Of a stretch of 64,000 nucleotides of DNA, positions 38,360-47,259 are shown in pieces. Position 1 is the stretch's first letter; every line of letters starts with the position of its first letter. Under the pieces are notes generated by a model that did not search any database, was not told where the DNA came from, and saw nothing but the letters and a program-made list of their open reading frames with translations. The stretch spans positions 1 to 64,000 of the forward strand of contig JAKAOK010000005.1 in NCBI GenBank assembly GCA_021812245.1. The letters are read 5' to 3'. Made by a program: the position numbers and the translations under genes. This DNA is from a bacterium. Its GTDB lineage: Bacteria; SZUA-79; Acidulodesulfobacterales; Acidulodesulfobacteraceae.

Positions 38360-39646
38360 TTAAGTGGTCCAGTAAGAACTTGAACCGCCGGAAGCGGAAC
38401 CTGCGCCTGCCGCAGCTGAACCTGAGACCGGCTCCGAAGACTGGGCCTGCGGCCGGTCGGAAACGCGGGCATGCTCTTCGCCCGAACCCGAACCCATACC
38501 TTGGTTTATGCCTTCGCTTGAAGAATTGACCCCCGATATCAACAGGGCAAGGTCGTTGGGGGATGTGGATTCGGCTAAAGCATCTTCGTAGGTTATCAAA
38601 CCAGCCTTATAAAAATTATAAAGCGACTGGTCGAACGTCTGCATTCCGTATTGAATATTTCCGCTCTTTATGTAATCCCTTATGCTTGCTGTTTTATCTT
38701 CGTTCGAGATACATTCTTTTATCGTCTCGGTGCCTATCATTATTTCTATGGATGGAAGACGTCCTTTTTTATCGGCTCTGATTATGAGCCTTTGGGATAT
38801 TACGGCGGAAATAACGGAAGCAAGCTGTATTCTTATCTGTTTTTGCTGGTAAGGTGGAAAAACCGCTATAATTCGGTTAATAGTTTCCTGTGCATCCAAG
38901 GTATGAAGCGTGCTCATAACGAGATGCCCCGTTTCGGCGGCGGTTATGGCGGTTTCTATGGTTTCGAGGTCGCGCATTTCGCCGACTAAAATAACGTCTG
39001 GGTCCTGCCTCAGCGCTTCTCTTAGTCCGTGGGAAAAAGAATAAACGTCCACCCCGAGTTCCCGCTGATTTATTGCGGCTTTTATATCTTTATGAAGATA
39101 TTCTATAGGGTCTTCCACCGTTATAATGTTAACCGGCTTGTTATTATTGATATAATCTATCATAGAAGCAAGCGTAGTCGATTTTCCGCTTCCGGTAATG
39201 CCGGTAACGAGTATAAGTCCTCTTTCCTTAAGGGCGATGGATTTGATTATTTCCGGAAGATTAAGCGAGTCGAAAGCCGGAATATTAAACGGGATATATC
39301 TCATCGCAATGCTTAACGAGTTTCTCTGCGAATATATATTTACCCTGAATCTGCCAACGCCGGACAGGCTGTAGGCAAGATCGACATCCCTGTTCTCCTG
39401 AAATACTTTAAGCTGATGCTTATCCATCATACTTCCGGCTATTTTTTCGATTACTTCCTTGGACATTACGCCGAAACTTTCCTGCCGGTAAATATCGCCG
39501 TCTATTCTAAAAATGGGGTAAGTATTTACCTTTAGATGAATGTCCGACGCCCCTTTATCTACCGCAGTTTTTAAGATAGTTTCTACAAGGGACGGCTGTC
39601 CGCCGGACTGATAAGATTGATTAGATTGAACAATTGTTTCGTTCAT
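38360..39646 (-). CDS. pilT: Twitching motility ATPase PilT
   Basis: Hexameric retraction ATPase of type IV pili, 428 residues. Walker A GITGSGKSTTLASM, Asp box TVEDPIEYLH, Walker B DPDVILVGEMRDLETI and His box HLVMSTLHT are all intact, with the AIRA-type motif replaced by the usual IRIQLASVISAVISQRLI region. The last 55 residues are a Ser/Gly/Ala-rich tail (SGSAAAGAGSASGGSSS) not seen in typical PilT, which ends near residue 370. Confidence 0.94.
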   Translation of the reverse strand: MNETIVQSNQSYQSGGQPSLVETILKTAVDKGASDIHLKVNTYPIFRIDGDIYRQESFGVMSKEVIEKIAGSMMDKHQLKVFQENRDVDLAYSLSGVGRFRVNIYSQRNSLSIAMRYIPFNIPAFDSLNLPEIIKSIALKERGLILVTGITGSGKSTTLASMIDYINNNKPVNIITVEDPIEYLHKDIKAAINQRELGVDVYSFSHGLREALRQDPDVILVGEMRDLETIETAITAAETGHLVMSTLHTLDAQETINRIIAVFPPYQQKQIRIQLASVISAVISQRLIIRADKKGRLPSIEIMIGTETIKECISNEDKTASIRDYIKSGNIQYGMQTFDQSLYNFYKAGLITYEDALAESTSPNDLALLISGVNSSSEGINQGMGSGSGEEHARVSDRPQAQSSEPVSGSAAAGAGSASGGSSSYWTT

Positions 39647-39685
39647 TTTATCGATACTTATTTAAGTTATATTTAGTATAAAATA

Positions 39686-39733
39686 ACCGCCCCGTCAGGC
39701 TAACGCCTGCCTCACCTCCTTAAAAAGGAGGCG
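39686..39733. repeat. D-type hairpins between recA and pilT
   Basis: Minus strand CGCCTCCTTTTTAAGGAGGTG and CAGGCGTTAGCCTGACGGGG hairpins in series. Related bits appear beside GT39 insertion 2 and near 32035. It may act as a recA transcript end. Confidence 0.6.
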
Positions 39734-39751
39734 AGTTAAAGTTTAATTAAT

Positions 39752-40822
39752 TTATACCTTAAGATTAAATTTGTCTAAAATTTTGGAATATATCTCGTCG
39801 CGGAGCGCCGGATTGTTTTTAAGCGTTTCTTTGGCGGCTTCCCTTCCCTGCCCCAATCTTTCTTTGCCGTAACTGAACCATGTTCCCGATTTTTCTATTA
39901 TACCGTTGTCGGAACCGAGGTCCACTATGTCGCCTTCCAAAGATATTCCACTATCGTAAATTATGTCGAACTCCGCCTCTTTAAAGGGCGGCGCAACTTT
40001 ATTTTTGACGATTCTCGCTTTCGTGCGCGAACCTACGATCTCGTCGCCTTTTTTAATTGAACCGATTCTTCTTATGTCGATTCTGACGGAAGCATAAAAT
40101 TTAAGGGCGTTGCCTCCCGTCGTGGTTTCGGGAGAACCGAACATAACGCCGATTTTCATTCTTATCTGATTGATAAATATTACGGAAGTATTTGATTTTG
40201 CTATTGCGGAAGTAAGCTTTCTCAGCGCCTGCGACATAAGACGGGCTTGAAGCCCCATATGCGCATCCCCCATATCCCCTTCTATTTCTGCCTTTGGAAC
40301 AAGAGCGGCGACCGAATCTATAACTAAAACGTCGATGGAACCGGACCTCACAAGAGAATCCGCAATCTCCAAGGCTTCTTCGCCGGTGCCGGGCTGAGAG
40401 ATTACGAGTTCGTCAACGTTTACACCTATTTTTTTTGCGTATTTTAAATCGAGGGCATGTTCGGCATCGATAAATGCCGCAATACCGCCTTTTTTTTGAG
40501 CCTGAGCGACGATTTGAAGGGTAAGCGTGGTTTTCCCCGAGGATTCGGGACCGAATATCTCTATGACCCTTCCTTTCGGTATTCCGCCGATGCCAAGGGC
40601 GATATCTAAAGACAGTGAACCGGTAGGGATAGACTGAATATCTTCTGCCGGCGGTTTTCCACCGAGTTTCATTACCGCTCCGACTCCGAACTGCTTTTCT
40701 ATTTGGGCTATGGCAAGGTCCAACGCTTTTATCTTCTGCTCCTGCATAGGCTGTTCCTTAACTTTATTTTCTGATGGGAACGCACTCAAGTCCACTTTAT
40801 TGCCGCCGGATTTTAACGCCAT
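39752..40822 (-). CDS. recA: Recombinase RecA
   Basis: 356 residues. Walker [47 protein letters not shown] and the L2 region [29 protein letters not shown] are all canonical. It carries a longer than usual N-terminal extension (about 30 residues before [17 protein letters not shown]). It has its own promoter. There is no E. coli-type LexA box (CTG-N10-CAG) upstream. Confidence 0.98.
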   Translation of the reverse strand: MALKSGGNKVDLSAFPSENKVKEQPMQEQKIKALDLAIAQIEKQFGVGAVMKLGGKPPAEDIQSIPTGSLSLDIALGIGGIPKGRVIEIFGPESSGKTTLTLQIVAQAQKKGGIAAFIDAEHALDLKYAKKIGVNVDELVISQPGTGEEALEIADSLVRSGSIDVLVIDSVAALVPKAEIEGDMGDAHMGLQARLMSQALRKLTSAIAKSNTSVIFINQIRMKIGVMFGSPETTTGGNALKFYASVRIDIRRIGSIKKGDEIVGSRTKARIVKNKVAPPFKEAEFDIIYDSGISLEGDIVDLGSDNGIIEKSGTWFSYGKERLGQGREAAKETLKNNPALRDEIYSKILDKFNLKV

Positions 40823-40864
40823 AATTATTCCTTCCTTTTCTTATTTTATTTTTTTTATTTAAAA

Positions 40865-40893
40865 GTTATATCTTAAAAAAGAAATATTATCAA
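40865..40893 (-). promoter_or_regulatory. Promoter of recA
   Basis: Minus strand TTGATA (40888-40893), 17-bp spacer, TATAAC (40865-40870), in the cinA-recA gap. RBS GGAAGGAA precedes the ATG. Confidence 0.6.
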
Positions 40894-40905
40894 GTTAAAT
40901 TATTG

Positions 40906-42183
40906 TTACGTCTTTATTAAAGACTGCGGCATCCCGCTTATAAGGCGGTAAATCCAGAACAACGCCATTTTTGCGGTATATGCTTTAACGTCCAAGCGGG
41001 AACCGGAAAACGAATATTTTCTCGACTCTTTTACTTTAGGACTGGAAAGGGCTATAAAAACCGTTCCCACTGGATAATTATCGTATTCGGTTTTAGGTCC
41101 GGCAAAACCTGTAACGGCAATGCCTATGTCCGCCTTTGCATTTTCTCTTGCTTTTTCCGCCATTTCTATGGCGCATTTATCCGATACCGCGCCCTCTTTT
41201 TCTATAACCGCTTTATCTACTCCGAGAATATCGGTTTTTGCGTAATTTGAATACACCACGCCGCCGTAAACAAAATAAGCGGAAGCTCCCGGTAAATCCG
41301 TAAGCTTATTGGAAATATAGCCGCCGGTAAGCGATTCCGCAACCGCAATCTTAATCCCGTTTTCTTTAAGAAGATACGAGCATACTATATGAAGTTCGTC
41401 GTCGTCGAAACCGTAAAGATAATCTTTAAAAATTTCGCCGACTTTATTATCGATTAATTTTATATTTTCGTTAAGTTTCTGGGTAGAAACGCCGTTAACG
41501 GCGGCGGATATAATGAATTCGCCGTATGAAAATTCATAATTTAGACTGCATTCCGCCGTTTTTTTTAATTTTTCGAAAAGAATCTCGAATTCTTTTTCCT
41601 TTAAACCGAAGAGCTTATATTTTCTTAATCTGACAAAATAATTGATGCCGAGCTTGCCGAGCATTTTTCCGAGTATATGGTTTTTAAACATATTTACGGC
41701 ATTTTTAGGTTCAAGCGGCATAGCCGCAAAAAATACGGGTTCGGTCAGATAAAAGCCGGAAATCCCTGAATTCTGGTTCGGAACGATAAAAGAATGTTCG
41801 GGAAAATAGCAGGCTTTTTCGTTAAAAGGATTAAAAGCCTTTTTATCGGATTCATAGACAAGCGCCATTAAATCTGCGGCATCTTTGCTTCTGACCAGTT
41901 CTCTCTTAAAGACCGAGGAAGCGGTATCGTGGGTTAAAAAAAGGTCTTCCTTCATACCGCCGCACACTATAACGAAAGAATCGCCTGACGCCATATAAGA
42001 CATTACTTTATATATGGCATCTCTCTGGCTTTCCGGCATTATTACGGCTTCTTTAAACCCCAAACCGTAATTCGAAAGTACGTCGGAAAGCTCCCGTATA
42101 ATTTCTCCAGCTTCCGCAAAATTATAATTATCGGCTATGACAAGAATTTTAATATCTTTAACGTCTTTGTCTTTAGTTTCCAT
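40906..42183 (-). CDS. cinA: CinA-like protein with degenerate N-domain
   Basis: 425 residues. The C-terminal nicotinamide-nucleotide amidase domain is intact (IAVAESLTGGYISNKLTDLPGAS, GAVSDKCAIEMA, IAVTGFAGP). The N-terminal MoCF-like domain is eroded: the usual GTELL start and GGLGPTxDD motif are replaced by CGGMKEDLFLTHD. Pyrophosphatase activity is therefore doubtful. Neighbourhood with recA matches cinA-recA linkage in other bacteria. Confidence 0.85.
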   Translation of the reverse strand: METKDKDVKDIKILVIADNYNFAEAGEIIRELSDVLSNYGLGFKEAVIMPESQRDAIYKVMSYMASGDSFVIVCGGMKEDLFLTHDTASSVFKRELVRSKDAADLMALVYESDKKAFNPFNEKACYFPEHSFIVPNQNSGISGFYLTEPVFFAAMPLEPKNAVNMFKNHILGKMLGKLGINYFVRLRKYKLFGLKEKEFEILFEKLKKTAECSLNYEFSYGEFIISAAVNGVSTQKLNENIKLIDNKVGEIFKDYLYGFDDDELHIVCSYLLKENGIKIAVAESLTGGYISNKLTDLPGASAYFVYGGVVYSNYAKTDILGVDKAVIEKEGAVSDKCAIEMAEKARENAKADIGIAVTGFAGPKTEYDNYPVGTVFIALSSPKVKESRKYSFSGSRLDVKAYTAKMALFWIYRLISGMPQSLIKT

Positions 42184-42491
42184 TTTTAAGATTTAGTTTA
42201 AATAATTTTAGCATATTATTTTAACATTTTAACATTTTTTTAGAAAACTTTTTCTTATTCCCGAATCCCGATTTAGAAATTTATTTTCTGGATGAGCTTC
42301 GCTGTACTTCGTTTCCTGCTTTCGCAGATATTCCCGTCTGCGTTTATCAAAGCATGTCTTTGATGCAGACGGGAATGACAATTCCGGAATTTAAGATTTC
42401 ACCCAACGGGTGTCATTCCCGCGGAAGCGGGAATCCAGTGTTATTTAGTATTAGAACTTATAAATATTTTCTAAATCGGGATTTGGGGTTA
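42184..42491. repeat. MITE-A copy, 228 bp, between pgpA and cinA
   Basis: No gene is seen; the 60-codon ORF at 42354 is made of repeat. Ends near 42260 and 42487 are AATCCCGATTTAG and its inverse. The interior combines TTTCCTGCTTTCGCAGATATT, a CCCGTCTGCG palindrome, a CCCAACGGGTGTCATTCCCG block and a GCGGGAATCCAG module. The copy at 48401-48628 has the same length and modules in the opposite orientation. Confidence 0.85.
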
Positions 42492-42998
42492 TTAAAATCC
42501 TGCGATAACGACTATTATAAACCGCAAGACTATTAAAGAGAAAACGGCGGCGGCGAGGTCGTCGAGCATAATGCCGAACCCGCCCGGGACTTTTTTGTCG
42601 ATTATTCCGATAGGAAAAGGCTTTAATATATCGAAGAAACGAAATAAAATAAGACCGAGCATGGCATATAAAACTGCGTTAAACGCCGAAAAATGCACCC
42701 ATAAAATCCCCGCCATAGTTGCCAGATATCCCAGCACTTCATCTATTACGACGAAAGGCGGGTCGGCGATGCCGGATATTTTTTCCGCCTTGGACGAAAA
42801 ATAAACCCCCAAAATAAATATAAACAGGCAGAGCGCTATATAATAAAGCGGATTTAAAAACCTTATGAACAATATATATAATAGAAATGCGGCAACGGAA
42901 CCAGCCGTACCCGGACCGTACGGAAAAAATCCGACGTAAAAAAACGAAGATATAAAAATCGATATATTAAAATTACTGAATCCTTTAAATTTATCCAT
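42492..42998 (-). CDS. pgpA: Phosphatidylglycerophosphatase A
   Basis: 168 residues, inner-membrane enzyme making phosphatidylglycerol. YVGFFPYGPGTAGSVAA is the family signature, and PFVVIDEVLGYLATMAG and PGGFGIMLDDLAAAVFSL carry conserved acidic residues. Its last codons lie next to the MITE-A end. Confidence 0.92.
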   Translation of the reverse strand: MDKFKGFSNFNISIFISSFFYVGFFPYGPGTAGSVAAFLLYILFIRFLNPLYYIALCLFIFILGVYFSSKAEKISGIADPPFVVIDEVLGYLATMAGILWVHFSAFNAVLYAMLGLILFRFFDILKPFPIGIIDKKVPGGFGIMLDDLAAAVFSLIVLRFIIVVIAGF

Positions 42999-43019
42999 AA
43001 AACTGACTCCTTTTACTTA

Positions 43020-43200
43020 TCATTGCGAGCGCATGAGATTGCTTCGCTGTGCTGGAGTTAGCTTCGCTGGACTTCGTCCGCTTCGCTCGCAATGACGGCA
43101 CAGTGTTATCGCGAGCATATCTTTGACTGCGTTTATAAAACCAACGGTTTTATGCAGGCAAAGATGGGACGGATGAAGTCCGGCGAAGCTAACCAATCTG
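43020..43200. repeat. MITE-B copy upstream of pgpA
   Basis: TGCGAGCGCATGAGATTGCTTCGC and GCTTCGCTGGACTTCGTCCGC at one end, the CATATCTTTGACTGCG / GGCAAAGATG palindrome, and GGACGGATGAAGTCCGGCGAAGC ... AACCAATCTG at the other. It lies between rodA and pgpA. Confidence 0.75.
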
Positions 43201-43210
43201 TTTTTATTTT

Positions 43211-44323
43211 TTACGACTGAAATTTATATCTTCTCATCGAAATATTCAAAAGTATAGCCGCCGCCGACATATCGACCACGAGCGACGTCCCTCCATAGCT
43301 GAAAAATGGAAGCGGAACCCCGACGACCGGCAAAAGCCCGACGGTCATAAACATATTTATTACCGCGTGAAAGGTGATAATGCCGAGGGCGCCGCCGCCG
43401 AGAAGAAATCCCTGCAATTTTTTTGCCCTGTAAACTATTTTAAAACCCTTTATTATAACGATAAAATATAACGATATAAGAACCAGTCCGCCGAAAAAAC
43501 CAAACTGCTGCATAAACGTGGAAAATATAAAATCGGTGTGTTTCGCGGGCAAAAAATCTAAAGTGCTCTGCGAACCGTTTCCGAACCCGTTTCCGAAAAA
43601 CCTGCCCGCCCCCACCGCTATTTCCGATTGTATAATATTGTATCCCGCCCCAAGATAATCTTTAGCAGGGTGCAGAAATATAAGTATTCTGCTTTTTTGA
43701 TAAGATTTTAACCTGAACCACAAAAGCGGACCTACGACCAGCGCAATTCCCGTAAGAATCGTCATCGAACTTTTTTTGATTCCGGCAAGAAAAATCATAA
43801 TAAAACCGATAAACAAAACGATAAGCGCTGTCCCTAGGTCAGGCTCTTTTGCTATCAATAGCGCGGGCAATAAGATTATTATAAACGGAATTATGAGTCC
43901 TTTGATAGAATAGCCTTTTTTATTTTCATACGATGTAAAATACTTGACAAGAGCAAATATTAAGCCTATTTTCATAAGCTCCGACGGCTGAAACGAAAAC
44001 ATGCCCAGTGAAATCCACCTTGAAGCCCCGTGGGTAATTCTGCCTTTTAACAGGACGACCGTAATAAATATTAAAATAAAACCGTAAATATAATAGGCGG
44101 ATTCTATAAGCGTATTATAATCTATACTTATCATTAAGAACATTATAAAGAAGGCTATTATAAACCAGATAATCTGTTTTATTACATAGGGGTCTAAGAA
44201 ATCCTTATGGTTTGCGCTTAAAGAACCGTAAAGATTTATAATGCCTATAACGGAGATTAGAATAACCGTGAAAAACATTATAAAATCAAAATTTTTAGCG
44301 TACTGGTTATCCAATATTTTCAT
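43211..44323 (-). CDS. rodA: Rod-shape glycosyltransferase RodA
   Basis: SEDS-family peptidoglycan polymerase, 370 residues with about ten membrane segments. RWISLGMFSFQPSELMKIGLI, KEPDLGTALIV and the loop SEIAVGAGRFFGNGFGNGSQSTLDFLPAKHTDFIFS are canonical. GVPLPFFSYGGTSL closes the family signature. It pairs with MrdA, encoded immediately upstream (1 nt apart). Confidence 0.96.
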   Translation of the reverse strand: MKILDNQYAKNFDFIMFFTVILISVIGIINLYGSLSANHKDFLDPYVIKQIIWFIIAFFIMFLMISIDYNTLIESAYYIYGFILIFITVVLLKGRITHGASRWISLGMFSFQPSELMKIGLIFALVKYFTSYENKKGYSIKGLIIPFIIILLPALLIAKEPDLGTALIVLFIGFIMIFLAGIKKSSMTILTGIALVVGPLLWFRLKSYQKSRILIFLHPAKDYLGAGYNIIQSEIAVGAGRFFGNGFGNGSQSTLDFLPAKHTDFIFSTFMQQFGFFGGLVLISLYFIVIIKGFKIVYRAKKLQGFLLGGGALGIITFHAVINMFMTVGLLPVVGVPLPFFSYGGTSLVVDMSAAAILLNISMRRYKFQS

Positions 44324-44324
44324 A

Positions 44325-46232
44325 TTAAAAACTCGTATATATGAAGCTCGGCAGTTTGCTTTTGCCTTTTTTGCCGTTCTTGGTTTTTTTATGCAAAGAC
44401 GGTTTCCATAAGCCTTTTTGCTCTAAATATTTTTCTACTATCTTTTTGGCAATAACCGCAGCATTAGCTCCGAGAAATCTGGCGTGCATATCTAATACCA
44501 CGACGGCTATTTTAGGATCGTCCAAAGGGGCAAATCCGACAAACCATGCGTTATCGCGGTATTTTCTCGGTATATATTTTATATCGTAAATAGAATATGT
44601 TTTTGAAATAATCTGGGCGGTTCCGGTTTTCCCGCAAAACTTTATGCCTTTTATTCTGGCGTTTATTGCCGTTCCGTAATTTTTGCTTACGACTTCGCAA
44701 AGACCTTTTTTAACGGCGTTAAGGTATTTTTGCTTTATATTTATGCGCCGAACGAATTTAGGCTTCATTTCTTTTAATATCTTTCCGTTCCAAGATACTA
44801 TCTTTTTTAACAGAAACGGTCTGTAAAGATTTCCCCCGTTGGCGATAGCGCTGTATGCCATTAAAAGCTGAATAGGAGAAACAAGGTCGTAACTCTGTCC
44901 TATGATGGCGGAAAGAGTAGAACCTTTATACCACCGGCTGTGATATTTTTGATAAACAAGCCGCCTTGTCGGTATAAATCCAGGATTTTCGTCGGGAAGG
45001 TCTATTCCGGTTTTTTCTCCCAGACCTAATCTGCGGGCGTAATCTGCCAGTTGGTCTATGCCTATCCTGACACCTATGGAATAAAAATACGTATCGACCG
45101 ACTCCGCAATCGCTCTGTATAAGTTTACTTTAGAATTTTGATATGGATTCCAGTTATAAAATACTGCATCGCCCAGTTTAAAAGTCGGACCGGAATAAAT
45201 CTTTTCTTTGGGGGTAACCAAATGCAAAGAAAGAGCGGCGATAGATGCAACCGCTTTAAAAGTCGAACCTGGAGCAAGAGCGTTTTGAATACCTTTGTTC
45301 TGTAAAGGATGTTCATCGTTGTTTATAATTGCGTCCCAGTGCTTGCCGCTAATACCCTCCGAAAAATAAAAAGGATTAAAAGACGGCGTTGATACCATAG
45401 CCAGAATTTTTCCGTTGTCGGGATTCACTGCGATTACCGCGCCCTCTCTTTTTTTCATAAGCTTGTATGCAAGTTTTTGCAGGGAAAAATCAAGCGTGGT
45501 ATATATATTAGCGCCCATAACCGGCTTTTTAATAACTATATTGCCTATAGGTTCGCCCTTGGAATTCACCACTATTCTCTTCTCTCCGTCTTTGCCATGC
45601 AGATATTTTTGATAGTAATATTCGAGTCCGGTTTCTCCTATAATATCGGATGAGTTGAGATAGCCGTATTTTTTTTCTTTTAACTCCGATGAAGATACCG
45701 GACCGACGTAGCCGAAAATCTGGGCACCCATTTTTCCGTAAGGATAATGCCTTATGGGAATTTTTGCTATAAAAAAGCCTTTCAGAAAGAGCTTGTTTAC
45801 CTCAAACTTAGACAGTTCTTTAACAGAAATATTGCGGATTAAAATAATAGGTTCGTAGGGGGGCAAAAATTCTTCTTTTTTTACTTTTTGTAAAATTTTT
45901 CTATAGCTTTTATGCATCAAACCCGCAAGAAACTTGAACTCCGTTTTCTTTTTTTTTACCCGGGACAAAGTAACGGCAATATTAAACGAAGATTCGTTAT
46001 TTACGAAGATTTTGCCGCCTCTCGAAAGTATATCGCCTCTCGGAGCCGTAAGATACATTACTCTTGTGGCATTATCTTTTGCCAGTTTATAATAGTAGCC
46101 GCCTTTTACGATCTGCAGATAAAAAAGCCTGACGATTAAGATTAAAAGCAGTATCGTAACGATAATCGCAAGTAAATTAATCCTGTTTTTCTGCCCTTTT
46201 AATATTCCGTTTTCGTTATATAGCGACGACAT
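44325..46232 (-). CDS. mrdA: Penicillin-binding protein 2
   Basis: Transpeptidase of the elongasome, 635 residues. One N-terminal membrane anchor (about residues 19-40), a PBP dimerisation domain, then active-site GSTFKAVA (SxxK), the SVD triad region and CGKTGTAQ. The N-terminal APRGDILSRGG and GYVGPVSSSELKE are family marks. It ends in a Lys-rich tail. Co-transcribed with rodA. Confidence 0.96.
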   Translation of the reverse strand: MSSLYNENGILKGQKNRINLLAIIVTILLLILIVRLFYLQIVKGGYYYKLAKDNATRVMYLTAPRGDILSRGGKIFVNNESSFNIAVTLSRVKKKKTEFKFLAGLMHKSYRKILQKVKKEEFLPPYEPIILIRNISVKELSKFEVNKLFLKGFFIAKIPIRHYPYGKMGAQIFGYVGPVSSSELKEKKYGYLNSSDIIGETGLEYYYQKYLHGKDGEKRIVVNSKGEPIGNIVIKKPVMGANIYTTLDFSLQKLAYKLMKKREGAVIAVNPDNGKILAMVSTPSFNPFYFSEGISGKHWDAIINNDEHPLQNKGIQNALAPGSTFKAVASIAALSLHLVTPKEKIYSGPTFKLGDAVFYNWNPYQNSKVNLYRAIAESVDTYFYSIGVRIGIDQLADYARRLGLGEKTGIDLPDENPGFIPTRRLVYQKYHSRWYKGSTLSAIIGQSYDLVSPIQLLMAYSAIANGGNLYRPFLLKKIVSWNGKILKEMKPKFVRRINIKQKYLNAVKKGLCEVVSKNYGTAINARIKGIKFCGKTGTAQIISKTYSIYDIKYIPRKYRDNAWFVGFAPLDDPKIAVVVLDMHARFLGANAAVIAKKIVEKYLEQKGLWKPSLHKKTKNGKKGKSKLPSFIYTSF

Positions 46233-46235
46233 ATT

Positions 46236-47018
46236 TCATTTGCATAAAATTTTCGACATTTCGTCATGGATTAAACCGTTGGAAGCAAGTATCCTTTTTT
46301 TATAAATATCCAGCGGCCTTTTGCAAAAATCAGTGACGATGCCTCCAGCCTCTTTTATTATTAAACTTCCCGAAGCCATATCCCATGGATTGAGATTAAG
46401 TTCCCAGTATCCGTCGAGAAATCCGGCGGCGGTATAACAGATATCTAAAACCGCCGAGCCGAGCCGCCTTATGCCTCTCACGTTAATGGAAATATCCCTG
46501 AAATGGTCAAAATTATTATCAGGATTAATTTTTTTATCGTACGGAAAACCGGTTGAAAGCAGGCTCCTCTCGAACGCCGCCGTTTTAGAAACGTTAATTT
46601 TTTTGCCGTTTAAATATGCCCCGCCGTTTTTAACGGCATAAAACATCTCTTTTAAAACCGGATTATACGCGCATCCCATAATTATTTCGGAATCTTTTTC
46701 CAACGCCGCCGAAAAACAAAAAATAGGAAGTCCATGGGCATAATTCGTCGTGCCGTCAAGCGGATCTATAATCCATTTGAATTTGGAATTATTAGAAATA
46801 TTAAGGTTATCTTCTTCGGCAAGAATAGAATGGGAAGGAAACGCTCTTTTAATGCTCAGGACGGCATAATTCTGGGAAGCCGCATCCGCTTCCGTAACTA
46901 TATCGACCGGACCCTTATATTTTACGGTATGGGTTTTTCTGAAAGTTTTAGAAATAATTTTTCCGCAGTCTTTAGCAAGTCCGACCGCAAAATCTAAATA
47001 ATTTTGTAAATCTTCCAT
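46236..47018 (-). CDS. suhB: Inositol monophosphatase family (SuhB-like)
   Basis: Mg-dependent phosphatase, about 261 residues. ILAEEDN, WIIDPLDGTTNYAHGLP and WDMASGSLIIKEAGG are the metal and substrate motifs. The track's start at 47177 adds about 53 residues (TGRLVSCAGVSCAG ... VGFINAVKDMLAM) that are only the translation of the upstream MITE-B copy. I place the start at ATG 47018; ATG 47036 is the alternative. It may also act on rRNA transcription, as SuhB does in E. coli. Confidence 0.9.
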   Translation of the reverse strand: MEDLQNYLDFAVGLAKDCGKIISKTFRKTHTVKYKGPVDIVTEADAASQNYAVLSIKRAFPSHSILAEEDNLNISNNSKFKWIIDPLDGTTNYAHGLPIFCFSAALEKDSEIIMGCAYNPVLKEMFYAVKNGGAYLNGKKINVSKTAAFERSLLSTGFPYDKKINPDNNFDHFRDISINVRGIRRLGSAVLDICYTAAGFLDGYWELNLNPWDMASGSLIIKEAGGIVTDFCKRPLDIYKKRILASNGLIHDEMSKILCK

Positions 47019-47054
47019 ATTTAACTTCTTTACCATTAATTTTTCAATAATAGC

Positions 47055-47170
47055 GTCCGTCATTGCTAGCATATCTTTGACTGCGTTTATAAAACCAACG
47101 GTTTTATGCAGGCAAAGATGGGACGGATGAAGTCCGGCGCAGCTAACTCCAGCGCAACTAACCAATCTGC
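47055..47170. repeat. MITE-B copy upstream of suhB
   Basis: GTCATTGCTAGCATATCTTTGACTGCG, the AAAACCAACGGTTTT centre, and GGACGGATGAAGTCCGGCGCAGC ... AACCAATCTG. It leaves an open frame that a gene caller joins to suhB. Confidence 0.8.
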
Positions 47171-47259
47171 CCGTCATAAAACCTTTTTGCTCTTTACTTT
47201 TATGAGATTGCTTCGTCGCTGACGCTCCTCGTAATTATACACTATTTTGTCAAATAAAA

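Noticed and set aside
40823-40905. LexA box in front of recA
   Set aside because: No CTG-N10-CAG or GAAC/GTTC-type palindrome is visible; only a plain promoter was found.
42354-42536. 60-residue plus-strand ORF
   Set aside because: Composed almost entirely of MITE-A sequence.
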